A stretch of DNA of 64,000 bases. It comes from Zingiber officinale (Eukaryota > Streptophyta > Magnoliopsida > Zingiberales > Zingiberaceae). Location: contig NC_055992.1 of assembly GCF_018446385.1 (NCBI RefSeq), positions 22,228,877 through 22,292,876 of the forward strand, in the 5' to 3' direction. This document shows, piece after piece, positions 1 to 13,065 of this stretch; the first letter of the stretch is position 1; the number at the start of each line of letters is the position of its first letter. Under the pieces are notes generated by a model that ran no database searches, had not been told where the DNA came from, and worked only from the letters and a program-made list of their open reading frames with translations. The translations under genes were made by a program, and so were the position numbers.

Positions 1-1222
1 ATAAATATTTTTCAAAGTCAAAGATAAAATGAACTTAAAAATTAACTTAACTCTATCGTACATAAACTCATAAGTTGAACATGCTTGATAGATAACATAG
101 AATGGGTGAGATAAAAAATTCAGAAAATAAATAATTACTTTTACTTTAAACTTGTATTTTAACTTTAAACTCTCATGCTTAGATTCTAGGACCCTGAATT
201 TAAAATATTTATTTTTTTACATTAATTAAGGGGGAGTGAAAGAAAATTTAAGGCGTTAAAGTTAAAGCATTGTTTTCAAGATTTTTTTATAATTTTGTAG
301 ATCTTTAAAAAGTTTAGTGTTATTTTTAGTTTAACTATTTTTTAAAAGAAAATTTAACTCTTTTTGAAAAGACAATTTTTCAAAAAAGAAGTTTAAATCT
401 AAAAAAAATAATAAATTTTTGAAAAAGTATTTTTAACTAAGTTTTTATGTACTTAACTAAGTTTTTTAAAAAGCTAAGTCATTTTCAAAACTTAAATTTA
501 GCTAAGTTCTTTTTGGAAAAACTAAGACATTTTCAAAGCTTAAATTTAGCTAAGTTTTTTTTGAAAATACCTAAGACATTTTCAAAGCTTAAATTTAGCT
601 AAGGTTTTTTTTTTTTTTTTTTGGAAAAGTTAAGACATTTTCAAAGCTTAAGATTAACTAAGTTTTTTTTTTTATAAAAAGGCTAAGTCATTTTTAAAGC
701 TAAGTACTTAACTAAGTTTTTAAAACTAAATACTTATCTATATTTTTTATCAAAATCTTTTTAAAGCTAAGTACTTAACTAAGTTTTAAAAATCTTTTTA
801 AAGCTAAGTACTTAACTATATTTTTTATCAAAAATTTTTTAAAGCTAAGTACTTAACTAAGTTTTTGCTAAAAACCTACTAAAAGCTAAGTATTGAACTA
901 AGGTTTTTTCTTAAAGAAAATCCTTTTCAAAGCTAGGTATTTAGCTATTTTGGTTAAAAGATAAATAATTTTTAAGCCAAGTGCTACCCTTCATGAAGAG
1001 TTTAAAAGATTAAAAACTCACCTTTCAGATTTAAAGATTCTTTTGCTCTCTCTTAGTAATCTTTTTTGATATATAGTAAAGGAGGAGAGAAAAGTTAAAT
1101 ATGTCAAAATTATTGTATTTTGCTTATGCTCATACTTAAATTCCTTTTCATTATATTATAGTAAATATTATTTTATTTTACTTAACTTTGAACCAGGTTG
1201 TCATAATTAAAAAAAAGGAGAT
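1..1222 (+). mobile_element. 3' internal tail of a gag-type Copia element
   Basis: This AT-rich stretch has no credible reading frame. It matches the stretch at about 61100-62010 in words and order: both contain a run around 'cataagttgaacatg', then 'gggggagtgaaag', then many copies of a 'gctaagtacttaactaag'-like phrase. It ends in a polypurine tract at 1211-1222, directly followed by an LTR start at 1223. I read it as the 3' non-coding part of an LTR element whose 5' part lies outside the window. The family call rests on the sister copy at 57-62 kb, which has a Copia gag. Confidence 0.7.
440..960 (+). repeat. Degenerate tandem repeats in the Copia tail
   Basis: Phrases such as 'ttcaaagcttaaatttagct' and 'gctaagtacttaactaag' recur every 50-60 bases, separated by T runs of varying length. 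The same phrases recur at 61480-61900 in the second element of this family, so the array belongs to the element and not to the host. Confidence 0.7.
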
Positions 1223-2090
1223 TGTTAGTGCAGGGAGCACCGAACGATTGAACCTAAGTTTTGATTATGGTAAAGGGTCCAAAGTTAAGATATCTTGTTG
1301 TCTAACAAGTGTGATTGAGCTTGCAGGAAAATCCTAAGTGTTCTTAGGTAAAATTCTTAGTGGATTCTAGGCAGATGAAAAATCCTAGTAGGAGATAACC
1401 CTAGGTCCTAGGGGGTGGTAACTCTAAGTGGAAAGTCTTGGTGGGTCGAGCACTTTGGGCGAAATCCTAGAGTCGGGAACTCTAGGTGAAAATCCTAGTG
1501 GTCATAGACTAGGTGAAAGTCTAGAAAGGTCGTGGAGCAGACGTCCAGTATGAAGACCTGAAGTTTTGGGTGCTGAGCAAAAGTCCAGTCAATCTAGAGG
1601 ACCGGTCTGAGAAAAGGTAACTCTCCTTAGAGGAGTAGGTGAGGATGCATTCCCCGAAAAGGGAACAGTAGGCATCGATTAAACCTAGGGTTTCTGGAGG
1701 AAATCTGAAAGTCTAAACTGGACAGTCCGAAGGCTGTCAAAAGTTATATATTGCTATTATTTGCTATTTGTCTAACTCTGTTTTGCAGGGAAACTAACAT
1801 TTTACAGGTTGAAGTTTCAGCCTTGATCGGTCGACTGAACCGAGGATCGGTTGACTGAACCTTCAAGCAAGCAGAGTAGATTTCCGGCCAGCTGATCGGG
1901 TTTGACCGAAGGATGGGTCGACTGAACTTGGTGTCCAGTCGACCGAATAGTGGATATGCAGTGATCGAGATCAGGCCGGATTAATCGGATTAGACCAGAT
2001 AAGCCAGTGAAGATAGCGAGATCGATCGATCAATCGAATGGAGGGATTGGTCGACTGAATGAAGACTGGTGAATTCTTCAATTGTCACCC
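1223..2090 (+). mobile_element. Copia LTR, truncated on its right side
   Basis: It starts TGTTAGTGCAGGGAGCACC right after a polypurine tract and matches the LTR at 57213-58376 through the blocks 'gattgagcttgcaggaaa', 'cctagtggattctagg', 'gtcgtggagcaga' and 'gaccggtctg'. Around 1810-2060 it holds repeated GTCGAC/ATCGAT-type palindromes. After about 2090 the sequence becomes Gypsy-like in the opposite strand, so the end of this LTR is missing or interrupted. The right border is approximate. Confidence 0.75.
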
Positions 2091-2109
2091 TGCAAATTAG
2101 CCAGTGTGT

Positions 2110-3316
2110 AGCAATCCCGCATGTCATGGGTGGTCGACCAGTGAAGAGTGCACCACCATCTTGGAGCTTCTTGAGAAGGTTCTTAGTATCTTTCTTGCTT
2201 GACCCTCACATGTTAAACGACTTGTGGTCGTGGTTCTTGATGTTGAGGGGTTGCTCGAGGTCCTCTAGGCAGAGGAGCGAGCAATGCTAGAGGAGCGAGC
2301 AATGCTCGGTGCTTAGGCACCGGAGCCGGTGTTGGTGCGGGGGTGTCTTTCCTCTGGGTGGCTTGCGCCTCTTCAACATTGATGAACTCGGTTTCCTAGT
2401 CCAACAAATGATCAAAATTCCTCGAGGGTCTCCTGACCAAGGAGTTGAAGAAATCATTATTGACTAGTCCTTCGGAGAAGACCCTCATCAGGATCTTGAT
2501 AGTGGCGAAAGGTATGTCCATAGCCACCTAGTTGAATTTTTTAATATAGGGCCTCAGTGACTCCTTTGGCCCCAGTTTTAATGAAAAAAGACACGGGAGT
2601 CTTTTGGTAGCGTCAGCTGCTTGTAAAATGGTGAAGAAAAATCTTGCGAAAATCCTTGAAACAATGAATAGATCCATTGGGTAACCATTTAAACCACCTT
2701 TGTACAAAATCGCCAAAGATGGTGAGGAACACCCGGCACTTCACTTCACCCCATCAGTAAATTGGTGAAGGAGGGCGACGTGCTTAAACTTGACAAGATG
2801 GTCCTCAAAATCAATCGACCCTGAGTATCCCCTATGGCCAGGTTCTGATAATTCTTTGGTAGTTTATCCTCTAATACCTTCTGAGAGAACGAGGTGCTAA
2901 TGTCTTCAGGGGAGCTATAGTGTGCTAGAGTCTTTCCCCTTCGCCTGTCTCTAATAGGTGCTTCTTCGGAAGACTCTTGGTGGGGCTCTTCTTGGTCCAT
3001 ATGCTCAGGAGGCATACGGAAAAGAGCTCGGTGGCGGGGAGCAAGGAAGTGAGACACACGCATCAAACAAACTAGACCTTCCTCCCTATCCACTCTCTCC
3101 CTCTAGTGATCTGTTGTAGATGCAACGAGATTAAGTGGTGGCAGAATACCACCGGTGGCTTCTTACTGTTGCTGTTGCTGTTGTAGTGCCCTTTGAATGG
3201 GCATTGATGAGTATATATAAGTCTTCTTGTGTCAAAGTAACAGTAGTGAGTTTTTCAGCCTCCTCCATCTCTGATTCTCGTATTTAGGTGAAGATTCTCA
3301 CAGACGATGTCAAATT
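2110..3316 (-). pseudogene. Broken Gypsy gag and primer-binding site
   Basis: On the minus strand, 3093-2746 encodes a gag N-terminal segment resembling the better preserved gag at 51.7-52.1 kb. Shared traits are an 'APIRD' phrase, a 'LPKNYQNL'-type phrase aligned with 'LPKHYTLL', and the spacing between them. Further gag pieces follow to about 2110 in shifting frames. The complement of 3295-3316 reads like the primer-binding region of Tat-type Gypsy elements (GTCTGTGAGAA core), directly after an LTR end. No protease, RT or integrase is present. It is dead by frameshifts and truncation. Confidence 0.6.
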
Positions 3317-3722
3317 TGATCATGTCTAAGACCTGCGGAGATGACACGCTGGGCATGGTGGATGAGTGATTGACTATCAGAAGACCTTTTTCTCCAAAAG
3401 AAGCTTCTCCTTTGATCCTACACACAAGCAAACAATCTAACAAAATGTCAGTGCCTAGAAACTAGGGGGATCCCTTGCAAAGGCCCTCCAACGCTCAAGT
3501 TAGTCCCGATTTGAATGAATGGAATAGTCAGAATGTATGTGCGAGAGTGGAGTTGCACATGTAAGTGAGCGTACCTTCATTGCGGAGAGGACTTCCCTTT
3601 TGTATACCACCTCTCATAACCTCCGCAATAATGAGGTGGCAAAATGTGTCAGAGTTTGTTAAGCAATTCATCATAATCGTCTGAGGAATCTTTGTTGTAC
3701 CCACATGCATACTCCTTTTGTC

Positions 3723-3730
3723 ATTTATAG
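3723..3730 (-). promoter_or_regulatory. LTR TATA box
   Basis: The complement reads CTATAAAT. It sits in the same place in the LTR as the TATA boxes at 34566-34573 and 52687-52694, about 200-250 bases from the shared 'cctccaacgctcaagt' phrase. It is the likely core promoter of the decayed Gypsy element. Confidence 0.5.
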
Positions 3731-3892
3731 CTTCTGTTATTACTGAGATTGATGGAGGGATATATTGTTATTATTGGTCTACTAATGGGAGACATGATGG
3801 TCCCTAAAAAAGTTTCTAGAAGAATATTCTCTAACACAAAGTTATTATGACAAGCTATCGAGATATTGCCTGCTAAACATGATTTGGCCCGT

Positions 3893-4070
3893 CCTTAAGC
3901 CGATCGTCTTGTTGAGATGATGCTGTCAACTGAATATAATTCGGTCGAACCTTAAGTCGACCGTTCTGTTGAGATGATGTTGTCAACTGAATATAATCCG
4001 GTTGGTCCTTAATCCTGTTGTCTTGTTAGGATGATGTTATTGGCTGAATATAATTTGAACGATCCTTAAG
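3893..4070 (+). repeat. 57-bp tandem repeat, about 3 copies
   Basis: The unit carries 'ccttaagtcgaccg', 'gttgagatgatg' and 'tcaactgaatataat'. The copies differ at many positions. It lies in the U3 part of the Gypsy LTR. Confidence 0.65.
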
Positions 4071-4793
4071 CCAGTCGCTTTTATTGAACTGTTCAGCTGC
4101 ATTCTGTATATTCCTTTTCTATGTATTAAATTAAGCTGCTCAGCCACGTTCTTCGTAGCATTAAGATATTCATTGGAGAATGGTAAAGTGTATCATGCTC
4201 TTGGGAAATAATAATATATGTTGTGATGGAATTCCGTTCAGGTGATAATAATGCAAGTATAAGTGTTGTAAGTCTAGTCATCCCTTTACCTGATGGAGCG
4301 CATGATAAGTTATCTAGAGAAGGCCCGCTTCGCTTTGAGAGCCTTGGTCAACATACCAGGCTGGGTTATATTTGCCCTGCCCTAGTTTTTGTACAGCCGA
4401 GACTTACAAATCTGTCTGACTTTATTATCAGACGAGTTTATTTGCCTTCTGTCTACTAATAGTTGATCTGTTGTGAAATGAGTCAATCATTCCGGTCGGC
4501 CCTTAGGTCGGCTAGCCTCGCTCATGGTTGCCTTAAAATCTGATCAACCCTAAGACACCAGACTCCTTGGCTCGCTCGGCTTAAAGGCTAATCATCCTTC
4601 CCTGACCGGTTTATAACTCGATATAGTGGAATCTAAGAAGCTTAATACTAGGCGATTTAATTAAAGCTGCATTAGGGGATTTTACTCCTTCTACAGTATA
4701 ATTGTCATATCATCTTAACTTTGATCGTTCTATCATCTTAACTCCTACTATCATGTCACCTTTCAGGTCCATCCATCATAATTTGTATCACAC

Positions 4794-6012
4794 ATAAAAG
4801 TTCAAAATTCAGTTAGACTTAATTATGGTCACTAACAAAAAAACAAATTCTCTTATTATACTTATCATCTTGTGTTTGATAGTAGATATAAAAAAAAATA
4901 ATATAGGTATTGAATACGTAGGTATTCTCTGAAAAGGTGTGTTTAAAGGATTTAATAAGGCAGTGTCTGCACCATCCTAGACCACCTTATTAGCTTTAGA
5001 CTCTCCAAAATAACTCATGGTGTATTTCTGAATCATTAATTTTGGTTGCCAGCCTTGGAGGTCTTCCTCTTTGTCTTTTTATGCTTTGTTCTTCATAGTC
5101 ACTCTTGCCCATCCTCCATTTCCCTTTGGGCCATCCTCCATTTCCCTTTGTATCTGAAGTTCTCAACATAATAACGTTGGAAGCATTATCTAACGTTGAG
5201 CCATATCTGATTTGACAATTTAACTATCTTTTTATTTTTCTTATATATGAATATTACCTTACTTATCTTATGTTACACACCCGGGTACACCAAATGTTGT
5301 GAACTGTATATGCAGCAAAAGGTGAGCAAGTAACGTGTCTATATAACCTGGCATCGATACACTCTATAAGCAATAGATGATTTAGATCGCGGGCATCTAC
5401 GTGAGGCAGGCCGCAGGCATCGTTGAGGAAACCTCCAAACCTATATATTAATCTTATTATGGGAATTTAACTAAGCCTATGCATGTGATGACATTACAAT
5501 ACAATCTTAAACTGGCAGAACTGCTTTTAATAAATACAAAAAAAGATATAGGATTATACAATAAGAAAATTGGAAGAAAAAAAAATTAAAACCAATCCAA
5601 TAATCAATTTAAATCTACTAAAAAGATTGCATCTTTTACTTGATATCTTCGAGTACTGCAAATGAAAATTAAATGCTTCGCCACAAAAAAATGACAACCA
5701 TGTAACATATAAAAGCTAATATCTTGGATATTAATTTAAAGTCTAATTTAACGTTGGCCGGGTATTAAAATTTGATCAACATTTAACTTGAATAAAATTG
5801 CACTCGACAACTCCGCTTATCGACGTCAACATCACCTGAGCACACATTCAGAACAAGCTAGGAAATTTCAATTGCACCATCACAAAGAAAATTAGTCTCG
5901 ACTTAAATGATGATCTGTAATAAGTTCGATGACATGTCCAGAGCCACCAATGGACTAACATCTTTAAAGCTGAGACCAAGATCATATTCTGTATGGAGCG
6001 ACTTCAAAGAAG
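4794..6012. other. No gene seen; 3' flank of PAB
   Basis: About 1.2 kb of AT-rich DNA between the Gypsy LTR and the proteasome stop codon. No reading frame or known repeat is convincing. 5100-5160 holds a short direct repeat of 'ccatcctccatttcccttt'. 5275-5420 is a less AT-rich island of unknown nature. The part nearest 6012 should include the proteasome 3' UTR. Confidence 0.5.
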
Positions 6013-9000
6013 CTACTCCACCTCCGCCAAGTAATCATCAATTTCTGCTGGAGTCAATACTCTGCAATCCAAGACCAACCATGATTAGCATAAAACCCTC
6101 TCATTTAAGTTACAGGTTGATAAGGATTTCAAGATGGATTTCATCCAACATTATAAAACAACTGACTCTTATGGATCCGATTATGCATGAACCAAAAGAG
6201 GAAAAAACAAGCTATCTGCTTGCAGGGTTTAAGGTTCATCAAGTTGGTGGAGCCTAGAAACGCAAGACGCCTCAAGCACTGTGTCATGTCTTCAGTATAG
6301 GAAGGGCAGACATGTTTTTGAAAATCATACTTTACATCAACCATGTAAATTACATTCTATTATTAAAATTGATAAAAATTTTATAAAACTTGAAAATAGG
6401 ACTGCTTGTAAAAATACAAGTAATTCACTATGTACAATAACAATTAAGTCTTATTTCATTAGATACAGTCGGCTATGTAAATCCACATTGGGTCTATCCT
6501 CTACTATATCATCATTTATATTTAAATAAATTTTATCTTATTTTATTATTGTTAACCAAATCTTTTTTTAATCTTCCTCTTTCTCGTTTGATATGCACAT
6601 TTGTCATAGCTTCACATCGCTTGAAACATTTATTGGTCATCTAAAAATATATCTATACCATCTTAAACGTGTCCAGCCAACTCTCTCTAATATTTTTATT
6701 TTTTATCGTGTTCATCTTTGTATGTTTATACATCCATCTAAACATCCTCATCTCTGCAAATCTCATCTTCTGCTCATATGCTCGAGTCATAGCCCAACAT
6801 TCAACTCCATATAACATAGCATGTCTAGTTTTATAAATTTTCTGATCAATTTCTGACACCTTTCTCCATTTCCACCATCCACTTTACGATCAATTCCTCA
6901 CTCTTTTTCATTTCCACCCTCCCGCTTATATTCTATGTAAGATATCTCTCAATCCCTTTATCCTTTTACAAAAAGGATCATAAATACTTAAATCTCTGAT
7001 TCATTAAAAATAAAGTAACATTTAATAATCCAAAATAATGTCATTGAACGTCTTAAATAAAGCACCTGAATTTTCTGTCAGCGCCAATAATTCCAATTTC
7101 AATATTCTTGCTAGAGATTTGTCCTTGAAACCTGGAAGGTTTACCCAAAATTATGTAAACATAATGACCAAAAGATTGATGAGCTTGAAAATAAAATGAG
7201 AATGGCCACAGAAAATACCCTTCTTTGAGAGTCAATATGGCAGTGTGAACAGCGTCATCAAGCTCCATATCTTCAGTATACCTTTTTGGGGAAAAAAAAT
7301 TAAACCAATGCCGCAACTTATGTCAAAACAACAATATAAACACAGATAGTGCACATTAAATATTCATTATAGGATGGTGACATGCACATAACATTCAAAT
7401 GAATAACCTGAAGTCAAAATGAATATCAGCTTAAACATGTACAAGTTATACATTAACACTGATGAGCCATGGGATACATTAAACCACATACCCAATAGCT
7501 AGTTCACATGGGGAAAACCATGAAATCTCTAAGGATACAGGAGAAAGGAAATAATTAGAAAATTAAATGATCTTGGTTAATACAGTGACTATTGTATTGA
7601 CCCAGAAAACTGATATCATGTCGTGGTCCACAATACACAATTAGTATACATACCCAATCACATGAACTATGAAATTGCTCAAGACTGCCAGAGAAAACCA
7701 AAAGTTTAGGAACTGTTCTGTTCACTTGTGCCTGTAGCTCAAGTAAAACCACTAGATTATCATTTAATTCTAAAGACTATAATGCTCACTAGAATCTATT
7801 GAGCAATCATCACAAGAATACCATTGTTTAAAGGACGAAGGAAAAAAACATACATTTAAAAAACTATAAAGACTATGCTACAAGACAAATCTTTAGGTTT
7901 TATAGATTTCAGATTCTCTTTAACAGCCTAAGCATACCTTCAGATAAATGGAGATGCACCATTTTTCCCTCTCTTGTTTTCAATTGGTAAGGAAAGGAAT
8001 TGTGAAAGCAACAGTCTCTGATTGTTATCTGATTAGTAACAACTAAAACTTCAATCATTGTTTCTAATTCTGTAAATATAATTGATGAAAGAAACACCAG
8101 TCCTATTTAATATCTATCAGTAACAACCCTTGTTCAAAATTTCTATGTTCTAAGTAGAGAAGCAGACAATCAATCAAAGTATCAACCTCATGGTTTTTAT
8201 GACATAAGTACCATGCTGGATGATGGCAAACTCACATATAGAACTGCCTATTGTCATCGTAATAGTTGACAATTTGTTATGGTGTGTACAACTATTGGTG
8301 CTAATTTGGCAAATAGCTTTGCACATGTAGAGATAATCAAATCGAAGCATTTTGTACCATGTTAAAACTGTAACAAAGTAGACTATGGCTACCAAGTGTC
8401 AACATAATGTGGATAACTGATAGCAATATCAAGAACAAACTTGAAACAACTTAGCCAACATTAGGTAGTGATTACCTCTTCTCAAGAAATGTCTTAGCAT
8501 TGGAAACATTTTTCCCCATTGCTGACGCCTTCCAAGAGAAGTATGAACCAGATGGATCAACCTGTCAAAAGAAAGTTGGATTATCAAAGTCCAGTGCACC
8601 ACATTTTATTGCTTATTATTACTTTAAATATGACCAGGTAATCATTCATAATTTTTGAAAACTAATACTTGAACGAGCACATGATCTTATACCAGAAAAT
8701 AAACAAAGATAATTCTGATTTATCGATTTAGCCATATACCCATTAATAGCAATGACTAAACATGCCCATGGCAGATATAATGCAGCTCCTTTTACCCATA
8801 AGAAAAATGACATCTAGTCTAGAGCAACCGATAAAGTAGACTATACTCAAAACTAGTGGTAGGTAGAACCAAACATGTCTCACCCAAGAAAATTGAACCA
8901 ACACAAATTTAGGAAAAAAAAATCTCAATTTGGTTTTGAATATTGCAGAACAAGGGCCTGGGATCAAGCTTTTGGCTTTCATATAACCTGAGCTAAAAAA

Positions 9001-12000
9001 TTCAGGTTAGGGGATTTCCATATTCTCTGAAATAAAATCCAGGTCAGGTTTTTCTTGAAACCAGACCTAACATAACCCATGCTCACCCTTGTCTATTCAC
9101 TAGAATGACATGTTTAAAAAAATAGACACAACTAACCGCATACAAAGCAAAAGCATACCTGATATAACTGTGGCCCATTATCATCATATCCAGCAACCAG
9201 AAGAGAAACTCCAAATGGCCGTACACCACTAGAATCAACAAGAAATCAGAAAGAGGAAGATGGACAGAAGTTAACAGCTTATCTAAATCCAAAGTAAGTG
9301 ATTAGTTAGTTTGATTTTAAAATCCCCCATGAATATCATATACCTTATAGCATAGCTAACATCATGTCAAACCCTTTAGCAATGTATCAGAGAGAAATGA
9401 ACAGCTACATAACCAGAAAAGTGAGGATGATAAAATTCACATTGAACTAACTGATTAAGGCACCCCGCAATTATTCAAAGTTCTTTTATTTGAGAAGCAC
9501 TATATCACAGCAGTGATCATACAGTTCAATGTGTTAAAACAAAGTCCAAAAAAAGGTACCAACTTAGTGCATTGTGTAAGTATTAGTGCCATGCAAGAAT
9601 CAGTTTATTCAGTGAATCCTAATCTTGCCCTTCTATCATCAAATGTGCATGGCCTAAGCACTGAAGTGAATTTAGGTTGTAGTGCAGATAAAACACAAAA
9701 TGTAGAAATGGTACCCAGATTGTGTAAACTCCTGCATAACAGTTGCAGTTTCTCTTACAAGTTGTGTTACTGGGATAGGCTCCTGCATAATTAAATATTT
9801 ATCAAGGAGTAAGTCAGTGAAAAGATCTTAAACTATATGAAATTGAAACATAAAAAGTGGAGTGGCATTGATTGTCCAAAATTAACCTTGATAGTAATAT
9901 AGATGTACAGAAATATATGGACTTTGATGTTGGATTAAAGCTAGCATCAGAAGTTCCAGTATGCAAGACTATTTTGAAAACAAAAAACAATCTTCCTAAA
10001 TGTATTTTGTTTTACAAATCAGAATAACTACAGATGGAAATAAAATTTAAAAAAAAAATCTAAAAACATCAAGTGCTATGGCACTACTTAAATTCCAGGT
10101 TTCAAATATACCGAATTTTTGTAACCAATGTCAAATATGAACAGCCAGGTTTCAAGCAAAAAGATTTTGAACAAAATGTGGCCTTGCATTAACGGGTACC
10201 TTATATAACCGAAAATATTGTTGTGCTTGCTTTCTGCTTTTTCTTACTAGAACACGAGAATCTGGGCCCATTCCACTGCAATAGACAACAGAAGAAAATC
10301 TGATGTATGAGAAAGAAAGAACGAAAAAAAAAACAAAATCAAAGGAAAAGAAGTGGGCATGTTTAGTCTTGGTAACAACTGCAAATGAATGTTGGATGTT
10401 GTGCACAACTTTCATGTAGTGTTCAAAGCTGTGCACAATTTACAACTAACTGCAGACAAAGCATGAGTATTAAAGAAGAACAGCCAAGATACACACCCTA
10501 AAATAAAATAAAATAAAAAGCTATGCACAATTTACAACTAACTGCAAAGCATGAGTATTAAAGAAGAACAGCCAAGATAAACACCCTAAAATAAAATAAA
10601 AAGAGAAAAGAACAAACTGGATCACTTACCTATAAACAACCCCAATATTAGTCGTCATAAGCTGAATCTTTTGCACCTACAATTCAATTTAGAGAAACAA
10701 ATTTGTTAGCTACAGATTACAATGATGCAACATCAAAATATACTATACAAATGATTAATTGAGCTGAAACTTGAAAAAAGAAGCTGTGAAGAACAAATAA
10801 ATCAAACCAATGTGATAATGGATTACTCATGAAATCATCAAATATCAAACTCAGAAAGTTAATTCAACATAAGAAACTTGTATAAATATTCAATTCTTTT
10901 ACATTTTAAGTATCAAAACGTCTTTTCATAGCACACAATTAGATGATTTTTACAACACTTATATTTAAAGTTTCATTTCTGTTTCTATGAACCCAGTTCA
11001 ACTTATTGTCAAGTGTCAACTTTAACATGATAACTCAATATTTGAGTAAACAAAGAACTGTTAGGATTCTACTGAATATCCTAGAACCCATGTTAACTGT
11101 GTTATGAGTATATGCACACATAGACATTATGAAAGTCTTATAACCTTGCTCGCTTTGGAATACTAATAACACCCTACAAGCAGATTCAAAACTCCAAGTC
11201 ACATATATTAAATATATTAGATAGCAGTAGCAACTTCGGGTATTTTTACCATACAGATTTTTCTAAAGCCTTTCCGCTAGGCACTGAAATAGGGAAATTT
11301 TTACAACTGAAAACCACTAAAACCTTCTGATGTGTGTAAACAATAAATGCAATTCACCCACCATGGCAAAACTACCACTAGAGTTATGAACCTTGAGATT
11401 TGAACAAAAAGCATAATAATACATTGTCAAATACAGTAAGATCAAATAGAAGAAACGCGCCTCCCAGAATGTATCAACTTGCAAATGAAGAAATCATAAT
11501 ATCCAAGGGAAAAAAGAATAGCTAAGTGGTAGATACTTACTGACGTTTCATCCACCAAACTGGAAGGAAGTTTCTTCTCGGTAGCTATGACAACACCATT
11601 GGCCGCTGCAGTCATCACACACAAAATGCATGAATTCCTTCCGAATTCAAACAAACACGATAATAGTGATATAAATCGGTTCTTTCAGAAAAGTTATTCA
11701 GCAATCAGAATGGAATTTTTTCCATACAACACCCCTCATATTCAACCATCTTAAGTTGAAAAAAAAGTAGTGTTTTTTTTTAAGGAACTAACAGACTAGA
11801 GCGTATCTCACCTTTGATACCCAGCGAAGTCTGGCCGGATCCGACTGCCATTAAGGCATGTTCGATCTGAACTAACTTCCCGGACGGGCTGCGTGCCGAA
11901 AGATCAAGTAAGGGATGAAGAAAAATATAAACGAATTAATGAAGATAGAATTGCAAGGGGTTTTGAAAGCATATAGAGTCTCGAGAAGGAAAAGGTAGGA

Positions 12001-12054
12001 TGCAACAGCATACCTGAAGGTGGTGAGCGAGAAGGAGTACTGGCTGTCACCCAT
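6013..12054 (-). CDS. PAB: 20S proteasome subunit alpha-2 (PAB), 11 exons
   Basis: It forms part of the outer alpha ring of the 20S core and gates substrate entry to the 26S protease in cytosol and nucleus. Exons on the minus strand are 12054-12014, 11888-11812, 11605-11541, 10676-10630, 10275-10200, 9782-9715, 9228-9159, 8561-8476, 7281-7219, 7131-7066 and 6061-6013. All introns are GT-AG and all phases join, giving 708 nt and 235 residues plus TAG, the length I recall for plant alpha-2. The N-terminal alpha-subunit signature (YSFSLTTF...IEHAL) spans about residues 6-28. Other landmarks are [43 protein letters not shown] and the C-terminus [14 protein letters not shown]. As expected for an alpha subunit, there is no catalytic N-terminal Thr. 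The start ATG matches the family start exactly. Introns are 87-1194 bp, and the last (6062-7065) holds a LINE fragment. I see no break, so it is probably functional. Confidence 0.97.
6560..6880 (-). pseudogene. RTE-type LINE fragment in the last PAB intron
   Basis: The minus strand encodes, with a stop part-way, the widely repeated plant LINE segment [18 protein letters not shown], then IRESWLD. This is the 3' end of an RTE-like reverse transcriptase ORF. Only the last 70-100 codons remain. It lies in the same orientation as PAB. No target duplication or tail was identified, and the borders are approximate. Confidence 0.75.
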
Positions 12055-12212
12055 CTCCGGCGATCTGATTAAACTGCGAACAAAGATTGGCGAACTGATC
12101 TGACCATCGGCGACGAAATAGAATCGCAATGGTCCCTTGTCCAAGAAACCCAAAGGGTAGTTTTGGAATCCTACTGAATAGATTGGCTCTCCAAGTCGCA
12201 CTCGTACCTAGT

Positions 12213-12427
12213 TCGGATCCCAGTTCGGATCTTCTGTCCCTATTTCTCTCTGTCCTCGTGTCCTACTAACGATTGGACGGGTCAGATTATATCTCAAGGA
12301 TGTCTTGCACATCATGAGGATATTGTACACATCTTAAAGATGTCATGATGCATTGAGATGTAATCTGGTCCGCCCGATCGACAGTGGGACACGGGGACAT
12401 AGAGAAATGGGGACAAAGGATCTGAAC
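12213..12427. mobile_element. MITE copy 1 upstream of PAB
   Basis: The ends are inverted repeats of about 40 bp. The left end reads 'ctgtccctatttctctctg' and the right end reads 'agagaaatggggaca' followed by 'aaggatctgaac'. The centre holds 'gatgtcttgcacatc' and 'cttaaagatgtcatgatgc'. It has no coding capacity and is about 215 bp long. It begins about 160 bp upstream of the PAB start codon and so probably touches the promoter or 5' UTR. Confidence 0.75.
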
Positions 12428-12428
12428 T

Positions 12429-12633
12429 AGTTCGAATCCTCTGTCCTCATTTCTCTCTGTCCCCGTATTCCACTGCCAATTGAACGGACCATATTACATT
12501 TCAAGGATGTCTTGCACATCACAAGAATACTACACACATCTTAAAGATGCCATGATGCATTAAGATGTAATCTGATCCGTCCGATCGACAGTGAGATATG
12601 GGGACAGAAAGAAATGGGGATAGAGAATCCGAA
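12429..12633. mobile_element. MITE copy 2, tandem to copy 1
   Basis: This is a second copy of the preceding element in the same orientation, abutting it within a base or two at 'gaactagttcg'. The terminal inverted repeats, the 'gatgtcttgcacatc' core and the 'ccgatcgacagtg' phrase all recur with scattered substitutions. Confidence 0.75.
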
Positions 12634-13065
12634 CTAACTCGTACCCAGCGTACCTATTGCAAGCCATGTCCATCTATCAATATAAATTATGTAAAATGTA
12701 TTTATATTGTTTAAAAATAATTTCACATGATCTACAATTAAATAAGCTTTACATGACATAAATTATGTGATTACATAAGTTATTAAAATTGTCATTATTT
12801 TAAATTTTTTATTTCAATTAATTATTTTACAGAACCCCTAAGTAAATTTTTCCCTTGATAAATCATCTTTGAGAACATAAAAAATTTCAAATCAAAATAT
12901 GTGTATTTTAAATTTTAAACCTTGGAACCCTTTAAAAGAAAAATAGAGGAAGAGGAGAAGGATAACTATTTGAATCTACTTGAAGAGATTGATATGGTAT
13001 GAGATCGGAGAATGGGTTAACTCTCGACTCGTCCACGGCTTAATTCCTTTCGTAGATCGAATATG
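12634..13065. other. No gene seen
   Basis: AT-rich spacer between the MITE pair and the next repeat. There is no reading frame or recognisable element. Confidence 0.5.

Larger units (their letters stand above)
3317..4793 (-). mobile_element. Gypsy 5' LTR (minus orientation)
   Basis: The lower edge starts TGATCATGTCTAAGACC and closely resembles the edge of the LTR at 34342 (TGATCTTGTCCGAGCG). The 'ccctccaacgctcaagt' phrase at 3484-3500 is shared with the LTRs at 34.46 and 52.58 kb. It has a minus-strand TATA box and a 57-bp subrepeat in its U3. The upper border, about 4793, is an estimate. Confidence 0.6.

Noticed and set aside
5907..6257. Plus-strand open frame of 116 codons
   Set aside because: It lies antisense over the last PAB exon and intron; no codon or domain signal.
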